Shown: positions 13,992-23,692, counted from the first letter of the stretch. The stretch: 34,449 bases of DNA from Ohtaekwangia sp036568665 (GCF_036568665.1 NZ_DATCSD010000336.1:1-34449); one strand, 5' to 3'. Notes: generated from the sequence alone by a model not told the origin. Numbers and translations: made by a program.

Positions 13992-16900
13992 ATGAAACAA
14001 CACTACTTGTTCATCTTTTTACTGACTGTATTTTCGATCGGGGCGATTCGATCTTCGGCCCAGGTAAATCTGGGCGTGATCAATTCGTCTTATCAGCAGA
14101 ACTTCGATTCGCTGGCCAGCACAGGCACTACCAACGACATCGCTACACTACCCACCGGCTGGACGTTTTCGGAGTCGGGTACCAATGCAAACACAACCTA
14201 TGCTGCAGGCACAGGTTCATCCAACGCGGGTAACACCTATAGCTTTGGTCTCACCGCTGCAGACCGCGCGTTGGGCGGATTACTTTCCGGATCACTGATT
14301 CCTACAATTGGTGCAGGCTTCACCAACAACACGGGCAGCGCTATAACTTCTTTGCAGATAAACTATCGCGGTGAGCAATGGCGGTTAGGTGCTTCCGGCA
14401 GAGGAGCCGATCGTCTGGATTTTCAATTTAGTCTGGATGCTACATCGCTTACTTCCGGTACATGGACGGATATAGATGCGCTTGATTTCAGCAGTCGTGT
14501 AACGATTGGTACAGTTGGCGCATTGAATGGTAATGATACAACCAACAGCAAGGAAATTTTACAGACAATCAGTGGCCTTAGTATTGAACCGGGGGCCACA
14601 TTCTATATACGCTGGGTTGACTTCAATGTATCAGGCTCGGATGATGGTTTGGCTATTGATAATTTTATACTTACTCCTATAGGTTTACCTTCTAATGTTC
14701 CTTCTATCAGGCTGGTTCCGGAGTCGCTCAACTTTGGCGATGTTACGGTGAACGACAATGCGCGCCTGCGTTACCAGGTAATTGGCGCTAACCTGCAGGA
14801 CTCGATCAAGATATTTGCTTTCAGCCAGGTATATACTTTGTCTGTTGACAGTATACATTTCAATTCCGTTGTTACACTTCCTCCCGATGGTGGTTATGTA
14901 CATGTAAAATTTGCACCTGTAGCACCCGGCCTTGTAACCGATTCGCTGGCTCACTTTAGCGGCACCGCCTTCAGTGTAGAATTTGTAAAGGGTAATGGCT
15001 TTGATTTTGTAAGCAGTGTTATACCCATTGCTACCGCCAGAACAAAAGCCGTAGGCGAGAAAGTCACTGTGGGTGGACGCATCACAGTAGGTAATGAACT
15101 GGGCAATCCGGCCTATATACAGGATGCAACAGGTGGTATACCGGTTTTTGATTATACGTTGGCAAACAGTGTTTCTATTGGAGACTCTGTTATTGTTACC
15201 GGCCCGATCGGTTTGTTCAACGATCAGAAGCAGATCAGTGGTGCAGGTATTGCTTTCATCAAACCCGATTCATCGAAGAAAATTATAGCCCCTAAATCTA
15301 TTACACTCGATCAGTTGGCGGCCAATGAAGGTTTGCTGGTAAAAGTGCAACGTGTAACACTGGCTGATAAATCTTTTGTATTCTATCCGCAAAGTACAGA
15401 GACGATGATAGGTAATGGTATACAAGGCGATCTTCGTATTGATGGCGATACAGATATACCGGGTCTTTCCAAACCGCAGGATACAGTTTCCATTACGGGT
15501 GTTGTGGGGAGGTTCAGAACCAACGCACAGCTCATGCCGCGCTTTCAGGCAGATATACCGGGTGCTGTTGTGCCAACACCGGCATCGGATAGTATAGCAC
15601 GCGATAAAACATTGGATGTAGTAAACTGGAACCTTGAGTTCTTTGGCGCGAAGAAAGAAGACTATAGCAACGAAGAATATGGTCCGGAAGATGAAGACCT
15701 GCAACTGGCTAACGTGAGAAGGGTACTGGATTCTTTACAGGCAGATATAGTAGCTGTACAGGAAGTTTCCAACGATTCATTGTTCCGTGCATTGATCGCG
15801 CAGTTGGGTAAATATCGTGCTGTTTGCTCTGACCGATATTCGTATTCGTTTGATGGACCAAGCAATACATTCCCTCCGCAGAAAGTATGTTTTATTTATG
15901 ATACAGCTACGGTGAAGATTGTATCCGCTCGTCCGTTGTTTGAAGAGTTGTATGACAAAGCGTGCAGTACCAATCCGGAATTATTGCCGGGTTATCCCGG
16001 AGGAAGTCCTTCGAGCTTCTTCTCCAGCGGACGTCTACCCTATATGTTAACGGTAAATGCTACTGTGCAGGGCGTAACGGAAAAAGTATCGCTGGTAGAT
16101 ATACATGCAAAATCCGGATCAACGGCCGATGACAGAAGCAGAAGGCTCTATGATGCACAAGTATTGAAAGATTCATTGGATGCATATTATCCGGATGAGC
16201 AAATTATTGTGCTGGGAGATTTGAATGATGATCTCGATCAATCGATCGTTACCGGGTTGGGTAGCCCATACGTTGAGTTTGTAAATGATACGGCAAACTA
16301 TATACCGGTTACCAAACACCTGAGCGATGCGGGTGCGCGATCTACTACCAGTTTTCAGGATGTGATCGATCACCAGGTCATCACCAACGATTTGTCGGAT
16401 GAATATATAGCAGGTTCAGAACGTGTTATTACACCGTTCCGCCTTATTCAGAATTATGCCACAACTACATCCGATCACTTGCCGGTAATGGTACGCTATC
16501 AGTTGCGTGCACCGGAAGTCAGCTTTACACAACAAGGCTTGTCGTTGCAGGAAAGTAATACAAACGTGCAAACTATATCCCTGTCGGTGAGTAAACCTTT
16601 GTCAGCAGCCAAACAGATTGTACTGGCCTTGACGGGCGATGCAACGTACGGTAAAGACTTTGTAACCGAACCGGCTGCGGTAAATAATCGCGTAGTAATA
16701 ACTATACCTGCAGATTCGTTACATGCTTCCTTTACTATTCGTGTACAGGAAGATAAACTGGATGAACTCGCAGAGACAGCAACGTTTACTATACTCTCCG
16801 GTGATGGCCTTCAGGCGGGCGATCAACCGGCCTTCACGCTTACCATTGAAGACAACGATGTGCCTACTGTTGCTTTTGCAGAATTACTGCCATCGGCCAA

Positions 16901-17480
16901 AGAAGGTTCGGGTATATATGATCTCAAACTGAATCTGTCTACACCAGTTGCATCTGATCAGACAGTAACGCTATATGTAACACAAGGCCCGGGTGTAGTA
17001 TACGGAGAAGATTATACAACGGAACCAGCGTTAGAGCAGCAACGCATTACGGTGGATGTACCTGCCGGCAGCAACAATGCAGTATTGGCGATAACACCGT
17101 TGCAGGATGGCAAGCGCGAATTACCAATCGAGCTGATATCATTCTACCTCGAAAAAACATCCGATGGTTTACTGCCGGTGCAGCCGCGCATTTCGATCTT
17201 CTCCATCCTTGATGTGAAGAAAAGACAACCACACGTGATCGCATCGCCTAACCCTACAACCGGTGTTGTGCGCCTGATCTGTGCTGAACTGGAAAATGGT
17301 GAAACCGTGCAGGCAGAATTACGCGGACCAAGCGGAGAGTTGTTATATAACGGAAGTGGTACACTCGATCAGCTGAGCACTATATTTACTTCTAAAGTAC
17401 AACAACACAGACGCGGCATCTATACCATCAACGTATGGATCGATGGTGACGTGATAGCTGTGCGTGTGCTCAAGATATAG
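13992..17480 (+). CDS. Secreted endonuclease/exonuclease/phosphatase-family nuclease with T9SS C-terminal signal
   Basis: This 1162-residue exported protein starts at ATG 13992: the signal peptide MKQHYLFIFLLTVFSIGAIRSSAQ begins there, not seven codons earlier. An N-terminal beta-rich region leads to an OB-fold-like segment near 345-430 (VGGRITVGNELGNPAYIQDA). The EEP catalytic domain spans about 540-830: WNLEFFG, AVQEVSND, DIHAKSG, IVLGDLNDD and TSDHLPVMVRY supply the expected Asn, Glu, His, Asp/Asn and Asp-His. Two Calx-beta-like modules follow (about 840-960 and 965-1065; DYTTEPA and EDND motifs). The end (PNPTTGVVRL to AVRVLKI) is a type A-like T9SS tail. The architecture resembles ExeM/NucH-type extracellular DNases, which degrade environmental or biofilm DNA; this role is inferred. 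The transcript ends at 17501-17532. Confidence 0.9.
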   Translation: MKQHYLFIFLLTVFSIGAIRSSAQVNLGVINSSYQQNFDSLASTGTTNDIATLPTGWTFSESGTNANTTYAAGTGSSNAGNTYSFGLTAADRALGGLLSGSLIPTIGAGFTNNTGSAITSLQINYRGEQWRLGASGRGADRLDFQFSLDATSLTSGTWTDIDALDFSSRVTIGTVGALNGNDTTNSKEILQTISGLSIEPGATFYIRWVDFNVSGSDDGLAIDNFILTPIGLPSNVPSIRLVPESLNFGDVTVNDNARLRYQVIGANLQDSIKIFAFSQVYTLSVDSIHFNSVVTLPPDGGYVHVKFAPVAPGLVTDSLAHFSGTAFSVEFVKGNGFDFVSSVIPIATARTKAVGEKVTVGGRITVGNELGNPAYIQDATGGIPVFDYTLANSVSIGDSVIVTGPIGLFNDQKQISGAGIAFIKPDSSKKIIAPKSITLDQLAANEGLLVKVQRVTLADKSFVFYPQSTETMIGNGIQGDLRIDGDTDIPGLSKPQDTVSITGVVGRFRTNAQLMPRFQADIPGAVVPTPASDSIARDKTLDVVNWNLEFFGAKKEDYSNEEYGPEDEDLQLANVRRVLDSLQADIVAVQEVSNDSLFRALIAQLGKYRAVCSDRYSYSFDGPSNTFPPQKVCFIYDTATVKIVSARPLFEELYDKACSTNPELLPGYPGGSPSSFFSSGRLPYMLTVNATVQGVTEKVSLVDIHAKSGSTADDRSRRLYDAQVLKDSLDAYYPDEQIIVLGDLNDDLDQSIVTGLGSPYVEFVNDTANYIPVTKHLSDAGARSTTSFQDVIDHQVITNDLSDEYIAGSERVITPFRLIQNYATTTSDHLPVMVRYQLRAPEVSFTQQGLSLQESNTNVQTISLSVSKPLSAAKQIVLALTGDATYGKDFVTEPAAVNNRVVITIPADSLHASFTIRVQEDKLDELAETATFTILSGDGLQAGDQPAFTLTIEDNDVPTVAFAELLPSAKEGSGIYDLKLNLSTPVASDQTVTLYVTQGPGVVYGEDYTTEPALEQQRITVDVPAGSNNAVLAITPLQDGKRELPIELISFYLEKTSDGLLPVQPRISIFSILDVKKRQPHVIASPNPTTGVVRLICAELENGETVQAELRGPSGELLYNGSGTLDQLSTIFTSKVQQHRRGIYTINVWIDGDVIAVRVLKI

Positions 17481-17500
17481 TATATAATTATTGAGAAATG

Positions 17501-17532
17501 AAAACAGGCGTCTCTTGCGGGGCGCCTGTTTT
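17501..17532. terminator. Bidirectional rho-independent terminator
   Basis: aaaacaggcg / cgcctgtttt form a perfect 10-bp stem with a 12-nt loop. Transcripts from the left read into a T run. It lies 20 bp after the nuclease stop and 32 bp before the end of the convergent LLM gene, so it can serve both. Confidence 0.85.
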
Positions 17533-17563
17533 TGTATATGCTATGCCGTAACTTAGATTATGA

Positions 17564-18580
17564 TTAGAATGCATTTACCGGCAGCAGAAACATTTCGGCC
17601 AGCAGTTCGTATGAACGGAGGCGATCTTCAAATGTATCGGCAAAGGTAGAGATCACAATCTCGTCTACATTATAGTTTTTAGCGAGTTGTTTGATGCGTT
17701 CCTTTACAACGTCCGGAGTACCGGTAATGGTGCGCATGCGATTATACTGTACACGCGCCAGTTCTTCGCGCGAGTAGGCATACGACTTGACAAGTTCGTA
17801 AGAAGGTGATTCATTAATTTTACCGCGCTCAATACTCAGGAGTCTGTAATCCATCACGGCCTGCACTTGTGCGGCTTTCTCTTCGGTATCACCACAGAAA
17901 ACAAATATACCTACACTGGCTTTCGGTTCCTGCAATTGTTCAGAAGGTCTGAACTGCTCGCGATACGCCAGTATAGCTTCGGGCCCGCCCATCGGATTAA
18001 TAAACTGTGCGAATGACAGCGCCATTCCAAAATGTGCCGCTATATAGGCACTCTCACCGCTGCTGGTTAACATCCACAACTCCGGTTGTGTAGGGATGCT
18101 TGGTATAGCGCTAACTTTTTCATGAAGTGTACCGGCTTCGTGCTCATCTGCCAGAAACGCTTTCAGATCTACCAGTTGCTGAATATACTCTTTCGGGTTA
18201 AACGTGTTGGATGGATTGAGTAATGATGCCGTGAGGCGATCGCCTCCGGGAGCACGACCAATCCCTAAATCAATACGCCCGGGATATAGCGCTTCGAGTA
18301 AACGAAAATTCTCGGCAACTTTTAACGCACTGTGATTGGGTAACATAACACCACCCGAACCAAAGCGAAGATTTTTGGTTTCACCGGCTAATCGTGCTAT
18401 GAGTACTTCGGGAGCTGCACCCGCTAAGGTAGCAATGTTGTGATGTTCGGATACCCAATAGCGTGTATAGCCTAACTGATCGGTAAATTTGGCGAGCCTG
18501 ATGCTTTCTTGTAAAGCTTCCTGTGCAGAACTTCCTCTGCGTATAGGTGTCTGATCGAGGACACTGAGTTTTATCTTCAT
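17564..18580 (-). CDS. LLM-class flavin-dependent oxidoreductase
   Basis: This 338-residue luciferase-like (TIM-barrel) monooxygenase begins MKIKLSVLDQTPIRRGSS at ATG 18580; the frame extends eight codons upstream but without family similarity. Signatures are YTRYWVSEHHN (flavin/substrate pocket), LRFGSGGVMLPNHSALKVAE, LYPGRIDLGIGRAPGGD and LWMLTSSGESAYIAA. This set is typical of the MsnO8-like subgroup used as an annotation label for many bacteria. The substrate is unknown. FMNH2-dependent oxidation is the family reaction. The gene is single, facing the nuclease gene, with a small inverted repeat (atcggaa / ttccgat, 18582-18610) just upstream of the start. Confidence 0.92.
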   Translation of the reverse strand: MKIKLSVLDQTPIRRGSSAQEALQESIRLAKFTDQLGYTRYWVSEHHNIATLAGAAPEVLIARLAGETKNLRFGSGGVMLPNHSALKVAENFRLLEALYPGRIDLGIGRAPGGDRLTASLLNPSNTFNPKEYIQQLVDLKAFLADEHEAGTLHEKVSAIPSIPTQPELWMLTSSGESAYIAAHFGMALSFAQFINPMGGPEAILAYREQFRPSEQLQEPKASVGIFVFCGDTEEKAAQVQAVMDYRLLSIERGKINESPSYELVKSYAYSREELARVQYNRMRTITGTPDVVKERIKQLAKNYNVDEIVISTFADTFEDRLRSYELLAEMFLLPVNAF

Positions 18581-18700
18581 AATCGGAAAAACATTCATTG
18601 CCATTCCGATTTCGATTTTACACGGAATGGATATTATGAGTAAACATCACGGTAGTGAACAAAGGTTCAGGCGACTCAGAAGATTTTTATTGGCAGAAGA

Positions 18701-18735
18701 ATGACTGTTTCTTCGAATGTTGAAGAAACAGTCAT
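18701..18735 (-). terminator. Perfect 14-bp hairpin after the 4-TM protein gene
   Basis: atgactgtttcttc and gaagaaacagtcat are exact complements around a 7-nt loop. The element starts 10 bp beyond the stop of the minus-strand gene at 18745. The T run after it is weak, so it is either a terminator with a poor tail or a 3' stability hairpin. It also lies upstream of the LLM gene. Confidence 0.6.
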
Positions 18736-18744
18736 AGAAGTGGA

Positions 18745-19149
18745 TCAGGCAGCGGAGATCTGTCGTACACCCTGCAGCTGCAGGTATGCCATGGCAGCTA
18801 CCCATAGGGCTACGGCACTGATGGCTATATATCCGATAGCGGTAAGATCAAAGAGCTGCGGTACAACGATGGCGGCACTGGCAATTACCCACACTATATC
18901 TAAGACGATAATCACATAGATGTTTTTTACACGAAGCGAGTGGCGCATACCTTCGTAACTTACAAAGGCAGCGAAAGCTACTAGAAAGATACCCGTCTCC
19001 AGGAACGCTTGTATTTCTGTTACACCGAAGAGCGAGGCAACCTGCGAGGCCAGTGCTATTAAAGCAACTCCGGTTATACCTGAGCTGACAGCGTTGATGA
19101 GCAATACATTTTTTAAAGTAAACAGGGAAGTATGTGCTGAAGTGTTCAT
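18745..19149 (-). CDS. Small 4-TM membrane protein, function unknown
   Basis: This 134-residue protein starts at ATG 19149 (MNTSAHTSLFTLKNVLL); the open frame reaches 33 codons further upstream, but the Cys-rich extension crosses the regulatory region. Four hydrophobic helices are visible: LINAVSSGITGVALIALASQ, FLETGIFLVAFAAFVSYEGM, IYVIIVLDIVWVIASAAIVV and AIGYIAISAVALWVAAMAYL. No catalytic motif is seen and I do not recognise the family with certainty. It is divergent from the AraC-type regulator at 19292 with a 142-bp gap holding a 14-bp palindrome, so it is the likely regulated target of that protein. Confidence 0.78.
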   Translation of the reverse strand: MNTSAHTSLFTLKNVLLINAVSSGITGVALIALASQVASLFGVTEIQAFLETGIFLVAFAAFVSYEGMRHSLRVKNIYVIIVLDIVWVIASAAIVVPQLFDLTAIGYIAISAVALWVAAMAYLQLQGVRQISAA

Positions 19150-19174
19150 AGTTGTTTTTGTTTTGTTGATGATG

Positions 19175-19182
19175 CAAAGGTA
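19175..19182 (-). promoter_or_regulatory. Possible -7 element of the 4-TM protein gene
   Basis: On the minus strand TACCTTTG matches the Bacteroidota -7 consensus TAnnTTTG, about 26 bp before the ATG. No clear TTG is seen at the expected upstream spacing. Confidence 0.4.
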
Positions 19183-19216
19183 TAGGAGCGGGCAGGGGCT
19201 ATACTTATCTTCACGC

Positions 19217-19230
19217 GACAACCGGTTGTC
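19217..19230. promoter_or_regulatory. 14-bp perfect palindrome, candidate operator
   Basis: GACAACCGGTTGTC is fully self-complementary and sits midway between the divergent 4-TM gene and the AraC-type gene. It is the only strong symmetric site in this 142-bp region. AraC proteins usually bind direct repeats, so another regulator is possible. Confidence 0.4.
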
Positions 19231-19291
19231 CTTTCGCGCCAATTCCATACAACCATGATGAAAGCGAATATGCTTCCGGTATATTTGATGT

Positions 19292-20302
19292 ATGGAAGAA
19301 CAACAGAAACGTTTTGTGCAAAGTATGCTGGCGTATGCAGCACAACGCGGTATATCCGTGCCTCAACTGTGCAGGCTGGCTGGTATAGATTTCGATGCTG
19401 TAAAAAGAAATGACCCGGTAACCATCACTTCCCGGCACATCGAGGCACTTTGGATACAGGCTATTCAACTGAGTGACGATGCATTGTTCGGATTACACTT
19501 TGGTGAGTCGCTTCAGTTAGGAGCGCTGGGTATAGCAGGAGAGATTATCCGCTATAGCCACACCGTTGGCGAAGCACTTATACAAGCGGCTGCGCTCACG
19601 CCTATGGTTACCGATCTGGTTACGATGGAAGTAAAACAATCGCAAAAATATTTTACCGTAGAACTTATACCCACGTCTATCGGCAGGTTGCAGGAGCACG
19701 CAGTAACCTTTCGCCAGATGCTGGATCTTCTTTTTGTTTTCACCATTCATGAACTGGACGGCTTATTGTTCGAGCGCATTGTGCCACACGCAGTCCGTTA
19801 TCCGTTTGCTATAGCAGATGCTGCTGAGTACGAGCGCGTGCTGCGGTGTAAGCCCGCTCGAGCCAGCTCCTGTATATTGGAATTTGATAATCGTTATTGG
19901 AACGAGCCGGTGATCTCAGCAAACCAGGAATTGCAGCGTATGTTATTGGAGCAGGTGCGCCAGACGGAAAGTGCAGAACAATCGTACAAGGCGAGAATAT
20001 ATACTTACCTCATGAGTAACTCCTATCTCGGTGTGCGGTCGCTGGAAGATGTAGCGGCAAACTTTCATGTGAGCAGTCGCAGTTTACAACGCAAGCTTCA
20101 GGAGGAAGGAACATCCTACCAGCAACTGGCCGACACTGTACGGAAATCATTGGCAGTGCACTATATCCGCTCCGGTAATTATCAGGTAAAAGAGATCTCG
20201 GCTATATTAGGCTATAACGAACTGAGTGCCTTTACGCGGGCATTTAAACGGTGGACGGGTAAAGCACCGGCACACTATGCTGCTGAGTCATCGGTGTCAT
20301 AA
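19292..20302 (+). CDS. AraC-family transcriptional regulator
   Basis: This 336-residue DNA-binding regulator has an N-terminal sensing domain of the arabinose-operon-protein (PF12625, OruR-like) type, residues about 15-195, with the typical LSDDALFGLHFGESLQLGALG and YSHTVGEALIQAA. The AraC helix-turn-helix pair lies at about 230-330: LGVRSLEDVAANFHVSSRSL for the first helix pair, and VKEISAILGYNELSAFTRAF with the typical FKRWTGKAPAHY ending. The ligand is unknown. Divergent placement opposite the 4-TM gene suggests that gene and its own gene as targets. A TATATTTG element at 19280-19287 lies only 4 bp before the ATG, so the transcript may be leaderless or start further downstream. Confidence 0.93.
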   Translation: MEEQQKRFVQSMLAYAAQRGISVPQLCRLAGIDFDAVKRNDPVTITSRHIEALWIQAIQLSDDALFGLHFGESLQLGALGIAGEIIRYSHTVGEALIQAAALTPMVTDLVTMEVKQSQKYFTVELIPTSIGRLQEHAVTFRQMLDLLFVFTIHELDGLLFERIVPHAVRYPFAIADAAEYERVLRCKPARASSCILEFDNRYWNEPVISANQELQRMLLEQVRQTESAEQSYKARIYTYLMSNSYLGVRSLEDVAANFHVSSRSLQRKLQEEGTSYQQLADTVRKSLAVHYIRSGNYQVKEISAILGYNELSAFTRAFKRWTGKAPAHYAAESSVS

Positions 20303-20864
20303 CCCCGGAGTCGTATTACTCGTATAATTGTAGAAGAGATTGAGAACAAGATTCCACATAATAATATATACCGGGAAGTAAAAAGAGTGGATATAGGAAA
20401 CTTTTTGTGCCGGAAATATCTTTTTATACCAAGATGTGAAAGTATATATACACCTGCATCATTTGCCGGAACCTGCAACAGGTTTTGTTGTTTTGAAATA
20501 TAGTGAAGTATAGAAACTATAAACGGAGCTGAAAATTCAGTGATACATCGGTTTACTGGCGCTTTCTGCAGCGCCTTTTCAGGAGCATCTCTCCTCTGAA
20601 AGACTGGAAATCCAAGGAATTTATTTCTTCCCCGCACAAATCATACATCCCTGGTTATTCAATTACCAAAACAGGTCATGTTCTGGCCTCAAGGTTGCAT
20701 TACTATACCGGAGCCTCGAAGGAATTGCTGCAGGGCAACACTTTACAGAAGTTTATTGTGGACGACTGGAAGCGCTTAATCCACATACCCTGGTAGAAAT
20801 GGCCTTCTGTAAGCTGTGAAAGGTTGGAATTGTTTTTTCTAAATCTGGAAAAGGAAGAACCACT
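20303..20864. other. 562-bp intergenic region, no supported gene
   Basis: On the plus strand a frame of 87 codons (20533-20793) is open between stops but has no plausible start and no family I recognise; it contains GYSITKTGHVLASRLHYYTG. A 120-codon minus-strand frame (20275-20637) overlaps the AraC gene end and looks like chance. A short GC-rich inverted repeat (ggcgctttctgcagcgcc) is near 20559. Both a decayed gene and a regulatory leader for the transpeptidase remain possible. Confidence 0.4.
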
Positions 20865-22673
20865 ATGATGAAACGTGTTTTAGGAAGGCTTTACAATTAT
20901 TTGTTATGGATACCGATTTTACTGGTATTCTTTTCGTGTAGCAGAAATATTACACCGGTCGATACGGCTAAGAAGCACTCGGAAATACCTGCGACCCGTA
21001 CCGCATCCGTTGATTCGCTGGCAGGAACAGAGTTGGGCCGGGCCGGTAACTATATTGCATTTGATACTTTAGTGCATCCTATTCACTCTGGTGTGCCTGC
21101 TCCCTGGAAAAAGGACGCAGTGCTAAACGCCCGCGTAGAGAAAAAAGTAATGGAGTATTACGCGCGCAACGGCTATACAACGCGCTGGCTGGGCGAAAAA
21201 GGCGCAGGATATTTCTTTGATGAGCTGAAATCTATTCTGGCACACGCAGATCTTGTTGGGTTGACACCTGCTGATTATTCGATCGAGCGGATCGAAGAGA
21301 AACTGCAGGAAGTATATAAGACACAGCCTGCTATTGCCGCAGAAGTAGTTGACCTTGATGTGCAACTCACGGAGGTATTTTTCCTTTTCACTACGCATGT
21401 GCAAACTGGTCGTATCAGAAATATAGCAGGCGGTGGCTCAATCTGGATTCGCGATGCACAGGAGGAGAAGACAGCTGATATAGCCTTACTGGCCGGTGTA
21501 GATAAACCCGAACAACTGGCTACAGCGTTGGCAGCCCTTCAACCGGCTTCTGAGCAGTATGCGAAATTGCAAAAGGCACTGGAGAGTTATCGCACAATGG
21601 AAAAATCGGAAGCGGCTGAGTTACCGATGAGCCTGGCAATTAATAACAAGATAAAACCCGCAGATCGTCATGCTGTGATTCCGTATGTGCGCAGAAAGCT
21701 TTCGCTTACCGATTTGAAAGTATATAGCATGCCGGTAGATTCTGCTACCGGTCAACTGGATTCATTGGTATATGATGCAGATCTGGTATCGGCTATAAAA
21801 CTCTTTCAGTTACGCCATGGCCTGGAGCCGGATGGAATTATAGGAGAGAAGACGTTGAAATTTCTGGCACAGTCATTCCACGAAAAAGCCAATATACTGG
21901 CATTGAATATGGAACGTCTTCGCTGGATTCCGAACGATAAATATACCGGTAACTATATAGCGGTAAATATACCCGAATATACTTTGCGTGCTTTTGAGAA
22001 CGGAAAAGAAGCACTGGATATGCGTGTGATTGTAGGGGCCGTGAATAAATCAACACCGGTGTTTAGTGATGAGCTGAACTATATAGTATTCAGTCCTACA
22101 TGGACAGTGCCCACCAGTATTATTCGCGAAGAGATCATTCCGCGACTGCAGAAAGATTCAGCATATTATGCCAAGAAGAACTATGCTTTCTTTAAAGATG
22201 AAGTAACAATCGATCCTTCCAGTGAATCATGGAAAGGTGAAACAGTAAACCCCTATAAATATCGTATCGTGCAGCAACCCGGTCCGGATAACTCACTGGG
22301 ACTTGTAAAATTTGGTATGCCGAACACGATGAATATATACCTGCACGACACGCCCAATCACCGCTTATTTACCAAGAGCTATCGTGCTTTGAGCCATGGT
22401 TGCGTGCGATTGGATGAACCTGCACGTTTTGCAGAATATCTTTTGCGCGACCAGCGTGGCTGGAATCGCGAAACGATCGTAAAAGCAATGAACGCAGGTA
22501 CCACCACTACGATACATCTGCGGAAAAGATACCCGGTATATATGGAGTATCGCACAGCATGGGTGGACGATACTGGCGTAGTAAATTTTCGCGAAGATAT
22601 ATATGGCCACGACAAACGTCAGCTCGAACAACTTTTCCCGTCTGACAAGGTATCTACCGTAGCAGGGCTATAG
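20865..22673 (+). CDS. L,D-transpeptidase, YcbB-like lipoprotein
   Basis: This 602-residue enzyme forms or exchanges L,D cross-links in peptidoglycan. The N terminus MMKRVLGRLYNYLLWIPILLVFFSC is a signal with a lipoprotein-type cysteine at 25, so it is probably anchored in a periplasmic membrane leaflet. A scaffold domain covers about 65-285. A PG_binding_1 domain lies near 300-335 (VSAIKLFQLRHGLEPDGIIG). The YkuD domain covers about 360-560, with the active site in ALSHGCVRLD: Cys513 with the preceding Ser-His-Gly. This order matches the YcbB/LdtD class. An AAGGAAG stretch before the first ATG may be a ribosome site; a second ATG follows directly. It is convergent with the YkuD_2 gene after only 11 bp. 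Confidence 0.93.
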   Translation: MMKRVLGRLYNYLLWIPILLVFFSCSRNITPVDTAKKHSEIPATRTASVDSLAGTELGRAGNYIAFDTLVHPIHSGVPAPWKKDAVLNARVEKKVMEYYARNGYTTRWLGEKGAGYFFDELKSILAHADLVGLTPADYSIERIEEKLQEVYKTQPAIAAEVVDLDVQLTEVFFLFTTHVQTGRIRNIAGGGSIWIRDAQEEKTADIALLAGVDKPEQLATALAALQPASEQYAKLQKALESYRTMEKSEAAELPMSLAINNKIKPADRHAVIPYVRRKLSLTDLKVYSMPVDSATGQLDSLVYDADLVSAIKLFQLRHGLEPDGIIGEKTLKFLAQSFHEKANILALNMERLRWIPNDKYTGNYIAVNIPEYTLRAFENGKEALDMRVIVGAVNKSTPVFSDELNYIVFSPTWTVPTSIIREEIIPRLQKDSAYYAKKNYAFFKDEVTIDPSSESWKGETVNPYKYRIVQQPGPDNSLGLVKFGMPNTMNIYLHDTPNHRLFTKSYRALSHGCVRLDEPARFAEYLLRDQRGWNRETIVKAMNAGTTTTIHLRKRYPVYMEYRTAWVDDTGVVNFREDIYGHDKRQLEQLFPSDKVSTVAGL

Positions 22674-22684
22674 GTATATATTAC

Positions 22685-23473
22685 TTACTGTGCGTGGCGA
22701 GCCATTACGCTTACATTTTCCAGCAACTGGTTAACGTTGAGGTAATGTGATGATGCGAGATAACCGGCATCATTAAAGTATGCAAAGACGGCCGTGCGAT
22801 TCTTGATGGTATCAATTACCTCGCGCGCAATTTCTTTGGAGAGTGCCGGGCATCCCTGGCTTCTGCCCAGGCGGCCATAATGTTTAATCCAGTATTCACT
22901 TACATAATCAGCATCGTGCATCACAACAGCACGATCGCGCATGTTGTCGTTATAACCTTTGTCCTGGCCATCCAGTTTCAGGCTATAGCCTTTGCTGCCT
23001 ATATAGGTTTCTGCCGTGATATAAAACCCGAGACTGCTTTGGTTGGAGTGAGCTATATTCGAGAAATTCTTCGCTATATCTTCACCGGTATTTTTTCCAT
23101 GACTCACATAGGTATAAAACTGCACTGCCAGTTTATCGAGGTCAATAGTATAAAACCGTTTCTCGCGGCTCGGCTTCGTAAAGTCTATAATTGAAAGTAT
23201 ATTTTTCTGGTTGAGTTTACCTTGCATGCGGAGACTATAATATCCGATAACTGCGTAACGAAAAGCATCGTATGATAAACGATAACGCTCAAGTCCTATT
23301 TGCTGATAAAGATGTTGCAGTGAATCTTCAAATTGTAAGGCCGAAAGATTTTCAACTCCGGTAGAATCGGCAGCAACAGAAATAGGATGAGAAGAATGTG
23401 CAGATGAGAGATCGGAGGGCAGAGCAGGTAAGGCCGAGTAAAGGGCAAACAGCCCATAGATAAGAAATGTCAT
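22685..23473 (-). CDS. L,D-transpeptidase catalytic domain protein (YkuD_2 family), exported
   Basis: This 262-residue protein has an N-terminal hydrophobic segment (MTFLIYGLFALYSALPALP) and a domain of the murein L,D-transpeptidase-like YkuD_2 family (PF13645). Visible family motifs are YDAFRYAVIGYYSL, IIDFTKPSREKRFYTIDL, SHGKNTGEDIAKNFSN, VVMHDADYVSEYWI and the active-site segment LGRSQGCPALS with Cys208. His186 is the likely partner. It should act on peptidoglycan in the periplasm; the exact cross-link is unknown. The ATG at 23473 gives a short but plausible signal peptide. No terminator is seen in the 11 bp before the convergent gene's end, so transcripts must overlap. Confidence 0.9.
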   Translation of the reverse strand: MTFLIYGLFALYSALPALPSDLSSAHSSHPISVAADSTGVENLSALQFEDSLQHLYQQIGLERYRLSYDAFRYAVIGYYSLRMQGKLNQKNILSIIDFTKPSREKRFYTIDLDKLAVQFYTYVSHGKNTGEDIAKNFSNIAHSNQSSLGFYITAETYIGSKGYSLKLDGQDKGYNDNMRDRAVVMHDADYVSEYWIKHYGRLGRSQGCPALSKEIAREVIDTIKNRTAVFAYFNDAGYLASSHYLNVNQLLENVSVMARHAQ

Positions 23474-23692
23474 AACAAAGAGGGGTTTGTTGAAAGAAAG
23501 TGCGAATCAACGCAGTCAAGCGAGTTTAAAAAAATGAAATTTCTTTCAAAGAGTACGTCAGTTCTGATTGTAGTCAATTGCGCTGCGATATTTTTCCACG
23601 AAAAAGTAAAGGGGATTGCAAGAATAACCCGATCGCACATGAATTTCCACACGCGCATCTGCGAAGTTTACTATCGCTCGATGAATTGAGGA

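Noticed and set aside
20275..20637. 120-codon minus-strand ORF overlapping the end of the AraC gene
   Set aside because: No recognisable domain and composition unlike neighbouring genes; probably chance.
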